Assembly (NCBI RefSeq): GCF_050942215.1
Contig: NZ_CP192056.1
Location: 248,001 to 312,000 of the forward strand
Source of the DNA: Sphaerimonospora sp050942215
Lineage (GTDB): Bacteria > Actinomycetota > Actinomycetes > Streptosporangiales > Streptosporangiaceae
Length of the DNA stretch: 64,000 bases
Direction: 5' to 3'
Positions 59,317-64,000 of this stretch are shown here, piece after piece. Each line of letters begins with the position of its first letter. Within the stretch, counting starts at the first letter, position 1. A program made the position numbers and the translations under genes. The notes under the pieces are model-generated. The model searched no databases and was not told the DNA's origin. It was given only the letters and a program-made list of their open reading frames with translations.

Positions 59317-60905
59317 CAAGACACTTCCAGGGTGTTCGGCGTAACGCGGGCGACCAGAATGCAGGTGTCGTCGCTGGTGTTGCTGGGCACCAGGCCGTCC
59401 ATGATCGCGGACAACCGGTCGCGCGGTGCCGCCCGTACTACCTCGGTGATGGTGGCGCTCAGGGCGTCCAACCCCTCGAAGAGGTCGCGACCGGGACGCT
59501 CGATGAGGCCGTCGGTGAACATCAACAGCAGATCGTCTGGATCGAGCCGGATGCTCGCACAGCTGTACTCGACGTCGTCGAAGACGCCGAGCAGTACGCC
59601 GGGGTGGTGGAGCCGCTCCACCGCGTCCCCCCGGACCAGCAGCATCGGGGGATGCCCGGCATGACACCAGGTCAGCACCCGGTCGGTGCTCCGGTAGTGG
59701 GCGACGACGGCAGTGGCGAGCACGTCCGGGCGCATCCTGCGCAGCAACCGGTTCAGCGCCACGAGGATCTGGTCCGGCTCGTGGTGCGCGAAGGCCAGCC
59801 CGGTTATCGCGTGCCGGAGCTTGGCCATGGCGGAGGCGGCGGCGAGGCCGTGCCCGGCGATGTCGCCGACGGCGAGCAGCGCCTCGTCGTCGTCCATGCG
59901 GATCGCCTGGAACCAGTCGCCCCCCAGCGGAGCCGTCTCGGCCGGGTCGTACCGCGCCGCGACCCGCAGGCCGGGCACGGTGAACGGCTCGTCGTGCACG
60001 GGCAGGATGATGTTCTGCAGCCGTGCGGTGAGCTGCGACTCCTCCTCCAGCCGCTGGCTGACGGCGGCGAGTTGGTCGGCGGTGCGCCGCCAGTCCGTGA
60101 TGTCCTGAAGCACCGCGTGCACCTCGACCAACCGGCCGGTGGAGTCACGGCTCGCCTCCGCCCTGGCCACTATCAGACGCGGATTGCCGCCGACACGGAC
60201 CCGGAACTCGAACTCGTGCGGCCCGTCCTCCTCCTCCAGCACCCTCAGGGCGCCGTCGAAGACAGGCACGTCGTCGGGATGGACGATCGCGCGGTATCGC
60301 TCCAGGTCGAGCGGTCCGTCGGCCGGGTTCAACCGGTGGATGGCATAGAGCTGGTCGGACCATTCGACCTCGCCGTCGCCGATGCCCCAGCGGGTCCAGC
60401 CGAGATTCCCCAGACGTTCTGTGTGCGCCAGCCTGGTGTCGAGGCGCTCCTCGTCGTCCTGGCGGACCCAGGAGCTCAGCAGGCCGCCCCCGACCCGCGC
60501 CAGCCGTACCCTGAAGATCATGAGGTGTGGGACGCCCTCGAGGTTCTCCTCGTGCTCGTACCGATCGAGCTCCACCGGGTCACCGGTCTCCATCACGCGC
60601 AGCGCGCCGTCCCAGAGGGGGCTTTCGCGGACGGACGGGTAGGCGTCGAGCATTCTCACGCCGATCAGCTCCTTGCCGACCCGGCCGTGCAGGTCCCGAG
60701 CCCCCGGTCCTGCGGCCCTGGTCACGAAGTCGACGATCTCGCCGACCGCGTTCCTGATCGGGGTGGACCAGACGACCTCGCCGGGGACGGCGTCGAGGAG
60801 GGTTCGGATCGTCACGGCGAGGTCACCGTCGTGGGACGGGCCCGCCGCGTCGCCGGACGGCATGGCGATGGGAGCCGAGCGCGAAATATCGTCACCTCCA
60901 CCCAT
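59316..60905 (-). CDS. PAS-domain SpoIIE-type serine phosphatase
   Basis: The roughly 529-aa protein has an N-terminal sensor region (about 40-190). A PAS domain follows (GNLGWTRWGIGDGEVEWSDQ, YAIHRLNPADG, ending AVLQDITDWRRTADQLAAVS), then a coiled-coil and a PP2C/SpoIIE domain. Catalytic motifs are LGGDWFQAIRMDDDEALLAV, GDIAGHGLAAASAMAKL, GHPPMLLV, FTDGLIERPGRD and SDDTCILVARV, with metal-binding Asp residues. It dephosphorylates a STAS antagonist in response to a signal. I used ATG 60905; longer forms start upstream. Coupled to the STAS gene. Confidence 0.92.
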   Translation of the reverse strand: MGGGDDISRSAPIAMPSGDAAGPSHDGDLAVTIRTLLDAVPGEVVWSTPIRNAVGEIVDFVTRAAGPGARDLHGRVGKELIGVRMLDAYPSVRESPLWDGALRVMETGDPVELDRYEHEENLEGVPHLMIFRVRLARVGGGLLSSWVRQDDEERLDTRLAHTERLGNLGWTRWGIGDGEVEWSDQLYAIHRLNPADGPLDLERYRAIVHPDDVPVFDGALRVLEEEDGPHEFEFRVRVGGNPRLIVARAEASRDSTGRLVEVHAVLQDITDWRRTADQLAAVSQRLEEESQLTARLQNIILPVHDEPFTVPGLRVAARYDPAETAPLGGDWFQAIRMDDDEALLAVGDIAGHGLAAASAMAKLRHAITGLAFAHHEPDQILVALNRLLRRMRPDVLATAVVAHYRSTDRVLTWCHAGHPPMLLVRGDAVERLHHPGVLLGVFDDVEYSCASIRLDPDDLLLMFTDGLIERPGRDLFEGLDALSATITEVVRAAPRDRLSAIMDGLVPSNTSDDTCILVARVTPNTLEVS

Positions 60906-61663
60906 TCGAACCGCCTGCCACCCTCCACGGAACACATCCCCAAAGCGCGGTGCCGGCGTGCAGCCGGCGCGAAGCCGGTCCAGAACAGGTCCGGGACGGG
61001 GAGAGCGCATTCTCACCTGCCCGGGGTGTCACTCACATCGGTGAAAGCCAGGCACTCCCGTTCTGGCAAAGCATAAGCGCCCATGCAACCACCTGATACC
61101 CGACCCCGGCACACTGACGATCGAAGACCTCTGCTTCCCGGTGGAGACCGGTTCGAAACCAGGGCGCCGGCCGCCGGGTCAGGAGCGCGGGCCCGCCACG
61201 GTGACCGGCCCCCGCGCCGGCTCCGAGAGGGCTTTCCCGACATCGCCGAGCTGCGGCAGCCTGTTCGGACAGCGACGCCAGACGCGGGTGTCCTCCCGCC
61301 AGGCCTCGAGATAGGCCACGCAGAGTCCGGGCTCGATGAGCGCCGGCCGGCCCTTGGCCGCCCGCAGCGCCTCCGCCATGCGCCGCTTCTCGCCGGGCTT
61401 CTCGTCGAGCCCGGGGATCAGCCCGAGCACGTGGTCGATGAAGCGGCGGCACCCAGGTGATCAAAGCCATGGGACTCGGCATCTGAGTCTTGACCGGGTG
61501 GGGCGCTGCCGGCCGGTGGCGCGACGTCCGCCATGGCGGGCCTGCTGATCACGATGCCGCGCCTCACCCCTCGCCGGTCGAGCGGTTCACGGATTGTGGA
61601 CACCTCCGGCGAAGTCCCCCGTATGCGGCAGGTAATGTTGCCGCCCGAAAACGGGGAGGTTGC
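60906..61663. other. Intergenic region with one weak ORF
   Basis: The only candidate gene is a minus-strand frame at 61179-61430 (GTG start, MLGLIPGLDEKPGEKRRMAE...LCVAYLEAWREDTRVWRRC). It has natural-looking amino-acid composition but no SD or family I recognise. It may be a fragment. Promoters for the phosphatase (leftward) and the MFS gene (rightward, GGGGAGG before ATG 61664) must lie here. Nothing else is visible. Confidence 0.4.
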
Positions 61664-62923
61664 ATGGCCGGGGTCAGAACAGGCCTGAAACGGCTCGCTC
61701 TCGACACCCGGCCGCTCGGCGTTCCGACGTACCGGCGGCTGCTGCTGGGGCAGGGCGTGTCGTTCGTCGGCTTCCAGCTGACCGCTGTCGCGGTCAGCGG
61801 CCAGATGTTCGAGATCACCGGGTCGTCGCTGTGGGTGGGTCTGATCGGTCCGGTCAGCCTCGTCCCCCTGGTCGTCTTCGGGCTGTGGGGCGGGGCCGTC
61901 GCCGACGCGGTGGATCGCCGCCGGCTGCTGCTCGTCGGGTCGGTCGTGGCCTGGCTCGCCACCTTCGCCCTGCTGTTCCACGCCTGGTCCGGGAGGGAGA
62001 GCGGTTACGTCATCCTCGCGGTCGTGGCCGTGCAGGCCATCGGGTTCTCGATCTCCTCGGCGACCCGCGGTGCGATCATCCCGCGTCTCGTCCCGCCCGA
62101 GTTGGTCGCCTCGGCCAACACGCTGAACTTCCTGGTGAGCAGCATCGGCTCGGTGCTCGGGCCGCTGCTGGCGGGAGTCGTGCTCGCACAGGGCGGGTAC
62201 GCCACCGCGTACCTGATCGACGCGATCCTGTTCAGCGCCGGCTTCTACGCGGCCGTACGGCTGCCGCGGCTGGACCCGCTCGGTGAGATCTCCCGGCCCG
62301 GTCTGCGGTCGGTCTTCGAGGGACTCAGCTACATCGCCACCAAGCCGATCGTGCTGATGTCGTTCGCCGTTGACGTCATCGCCATGGCGTTCGCGATGCC
62401 GCGGGCGCTGTTCCCCGAGATGACGGCGGAGAGGTTCGCCGGATCGGCGGTCGCCTTCGGCTGGCTCTCCGCCGCAATCCCGATCGGGGCGGTCGTGGCG
62501 GGCCTGTTCTCCGGCTGGGTCGGCCGGGTCCGCAGGCAGGGTGTGGCGCTGACGCTCGTGATCGCGCTCTGGGGGGGCACGGTGGCCGCCGCGGCGTTCG
62601 CCGAGCCGCTGTGGCTGATCGTGGCGCTGCTGGCCGTCGGCGGTGCGGCCGACCTGGTCTCGGCCGTGTGGCGGCAGACGATCCTGCAGACCTACGCCCC
62701 GGACGAGCTGCGCGGACGCATGCAGGGGGCGTTCATGGTCGTGGTGGCGGGAGGACCCCGTCTCGGCGACCTGCGGGCCGGCGCGAGCGCGACCGCGTTC
62801 GGTCTCGTCCCGGCCTGGGCGGGCGGTGGACTGGTCTGCGCGGTCCTCGTCCTGGTCACGGGCTTCGCCGTCACCGCGTTCAGACGGTACGACGCGATGA
62901 CGGACCGGGCCGTGCCCCGCTGA
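61664..62923 (+). CDS. MFS transporter, EntS/MFS_3-type exporter
   Basis: The 419-aa protein has about twelve membrane helices. MFS_3 features include RRLLLGQGVSFVGFQLTAVA, LWGGAVADAVDRRRLLLVGS, IGFSISSATRGAIIPRLVPP and ELVASANTLNFLVSSIGSVL. These resemble enterobactin/macrolide-type exporters (EntS/MefA). ATG 61664 has GGGGAGG four bases upstream. It stands alone; substrate unknown. Confidence 0.92.
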   Translation: MAGVRTGLKRLALDTRPLGVPTYRRLLLGQGVSFVGFQLTAVAVSGQMFEITGSSLWVGLIGPVSLVPLVVFGLWGGAVADAVDRRRLLLVGSVVAWLATFALLFHAWSGRESGYVILAVVAVQAIGFSISSATRGAIIPRLVPPELVASANTLNFLVSSIGSVLGPLLAGVVLAQGGYATAYLIDAILFSAGFYAAVRLPRLDPLGEISRPGLRSVFEGLSYIATKPIVLMSFAVDVIAMAFAMPRALFPEMTAERFAGSAVAFGWLSAAIPIGAVVAGLFSGWVGRVRRQGVALTLVIALWGGTVAAAAFAEPLWLIVALLAVGGAADLVSAVWRQTILQTYAPDELRGRMQGAFMVVVAGGPRLGDLRAGASATAFGLVPAWAGGGLVCAVLVLVTGFAVTAFRRYDAMTDRAVPR

Positions 62924-63147
62924 GCCCGGTGTCCGGCCGGGATTCCGTGACCGAGGGGTTCCAACTTAATCGACTTGTGACCCAACAACTCGCAAGACTT
63001 CGGCGTAGGGTTGGCCTGCCACGGGAAACACCTAGAGTGATCGAAAGAGAACCGTGAGTGAGACTGGTTCCTGCCGCAGGTCGAGGGTTATCTTGACGGT
63101 CAGACACGGATTCGGGTGGCTTGTCGAGCATCGGGAGGGAAATCCTC

Positions 63148-63348
63148 ATGGCACTACTCCAGCGGGTGGCACACGAGCAGCCCGATGTGGAGGTCATCGA
63201 GGTGACGGCCGAGGAGTACGAAGCCGCGAAGCGGCGGATGCTGGACGACCTCGGGGTCACCTATGACGAGCTGGCTCGACAGGCTGAAGAGCGCCGGTTC
63301 GACTCCCTCCGACACCGCAAGGTCTGGCTCCTCGTCCGCGAATACTGA
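63148..63348 (+). CDS. Small hypothetical protein, possible first gene of a coupled pair
   Basis: The 66-aa acidic product (VIEVTAEEYEAAKRRMLDDL, GVTYDELARQAEERRFDSLR) has helical composition like the structural core of small antitoxins or DNA-binding partners, but no domain I can name. ATG 63148 has GAGGGA seven bases upstream. The next gene starts inside it, in another frame, at 63264. The pair layout recalls antitoxin-toxin modules, but this is inference only. Confidence 0.6.
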   Translation: MALLQRVAHEQPDVEVIEVTAEEYEAAKRRMLDDLGVTYDELARQAEERRFDSLRHRKVWLLVREY

Positions 63349-64000
63349 TGCGCGGAAGATCTATCGGGAAGCCCACGAATTCGGCCGGCACGTTCAGCAC
63401 ACCCTCAACACCAGCGTCTGCGACAACGTCAAGATCTCCGCTGTCGCCGCACCCGGAATCCGCAACGTCGTCATCGTCGGGCGAGGCCTGAGCAAGGTCG
63501 ACTTCGCCGGCGAGCCCTTCCCCCTCCTCTTCCGGCAGGGGAGTCCCGTCCGTGTCTGGATGGACCTGTCATTCCGGTTCTGCTACGACCCGGAAGGCGA
63601 GTACTTCACCGTCCTGTCCTCCTTTGTGGCCATCTACGGGGATTCCGATGGCAAGTACTGCCTGTGCCATTTCGACTACGAGCGTGACAAGGCCGACGGC
63701 TATCCCGAGGCGCACATCCAGGTGTACGGCGAATCGCCGGTGCTCAGAATGTGGGGCGGCGAGCTCCTCGGCCGCGGCCTCCACCGGCTTCACTTCCCTT
63801 CAGGGCACCGCCGGTTTCGCTGGTGCCTGGAAGACGTCATCGAGTTTCTCGTCATCGAGGGCATCGTGCCCGGCAAGCCGGGCTGGCAGCGGGCAATCGA
63901 GCCGGGCCGCCGGAGATTCCACGAGACACAGCTGAGGGCCGCGATCCGCCGGGACATGACGACCGCCATCGGCTACCTCGAAGAGGTGGGCTACCAGGTC
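63264..64000 (+). CDS. Uncharacterised protein, 3' end beyond window
   Basis: From ATG 63264 a frame stays open to the window edge (245 codons). After a Ser/Thr/Ala-rich N-terminus it reads ARKIYREAHEFGRHVQHTLN, VVIVGRGLSKVDFAGEPFPL, VWMDLSFRFCYDPEGEYFTV and YCLCHFDYERDKADGYPEAH. Aromatic, Cys- and His-bearing beta-rich sequence follows, then a helical part (LEDVIEFLVIEGIVPGKPGW). It looks like a real globular protein, but I know no family. It overlaps the upstream small gene by 85 bases. ATG 63559 is an alternative internal start. Possibly the effector half of a two-gene module. Confidence 0.6.

Overview
The window is high-GC actinomycete chromosome with frequent GTG starts, 4-nt ATGA/GTGA gene couplings, Bpa (proteasome activator), CrgA and an FHA/PstP/RodA/PbpA/PknA/PknB locus. 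The gene content resembles Streptosporangiales (Nonomuraea, Microbispora or Streptosporangium type). That placement is inference from gene content; no rRNA gene is present to confirm it. The ppiA-crgA-pabA-pknB-pknA-pbpA-rodA-pstP-fhaB-fhaA block is normally close to oriC in actinobacteria, and one near-perfect parS-like site (26097-26110) fits an origin-proximal position.

Layout. 1-2509: CPBP protease / histidine kinase / response regulator operon, running off the left edge. 2510-6891: a decayed, lower-GC island on the 3' side of a tRNA-Ser gene. It holds a zinc metallopeptidase, a truncated and frameshifted type I restriction hsdR relic, a lipoprotein built of two FtsX-extracellular-domain-like units, and a HAD-hydrolase pseudogene. 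7082-9337: hydrolase and reductase genes divergent from an HxlR regulator with two matching operator-like repeats, then eight 17-bp tandem repeats. 9414-17887: a ParA/MinD ATPase with a long disordered N-terminus, quinone oxidoreductase, bpa, Cof-type phosphatase, cold-shock protein, serS, pheA. 18026-25950: envelope glycosyltransferases, a STAS protein and an orphan OmpR-type regulator. 26097-34268: YidC paralogue, anti-sigma kinase, tnpB relic, PAS/GAF kinase, ogt, a GT39/acyltransferase pair. 34279-39406: TPP-riboswitch-controlled cytX, rhodanese, Fpg/Nei, TenA, LCP protein. 39944-43699: two CNNM/CBS proteins and an MFS exporter. 44115-53197: tRNA-Leu and the cell-wall/division kinase operon. 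53443-60905: pabA, crgA, rhomboid, ppiA, an alcohol dehydrogenase, and a STAS plus PAS-SpoIIE phosphatase pair. 61664-64000: MFS transporter and a gene pair cut by the right edge.

The most unusual signal is intergenic. Three dispersed elements (23043-23289, 35875-36121, 43776-44022) are each exactly 247 bp. Each carries six copies of a 21-bp bipartite site (GTGATCTTGC-N5-CTCGCA): three forward on a 53-bp period, then three inverted on the same period, so the element is dyad-symmetric. The 32-bp spacers differ almost completely between copies, except that a hexamer close to ACCTGC sits at exactly spacer positions 14-19 in all twelve spacers, inverted in the right half. I do not recognise this element. 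It looks like an ordered binding-site array or a structured mobile/architectural repeat.

Functionally the window is mostly core cell-envelope, division, signalling and housekeeping genes. The horizontally acquired or decaying pieces are the tRNA-Ser island, the tnpB relic and the right-edge pair.
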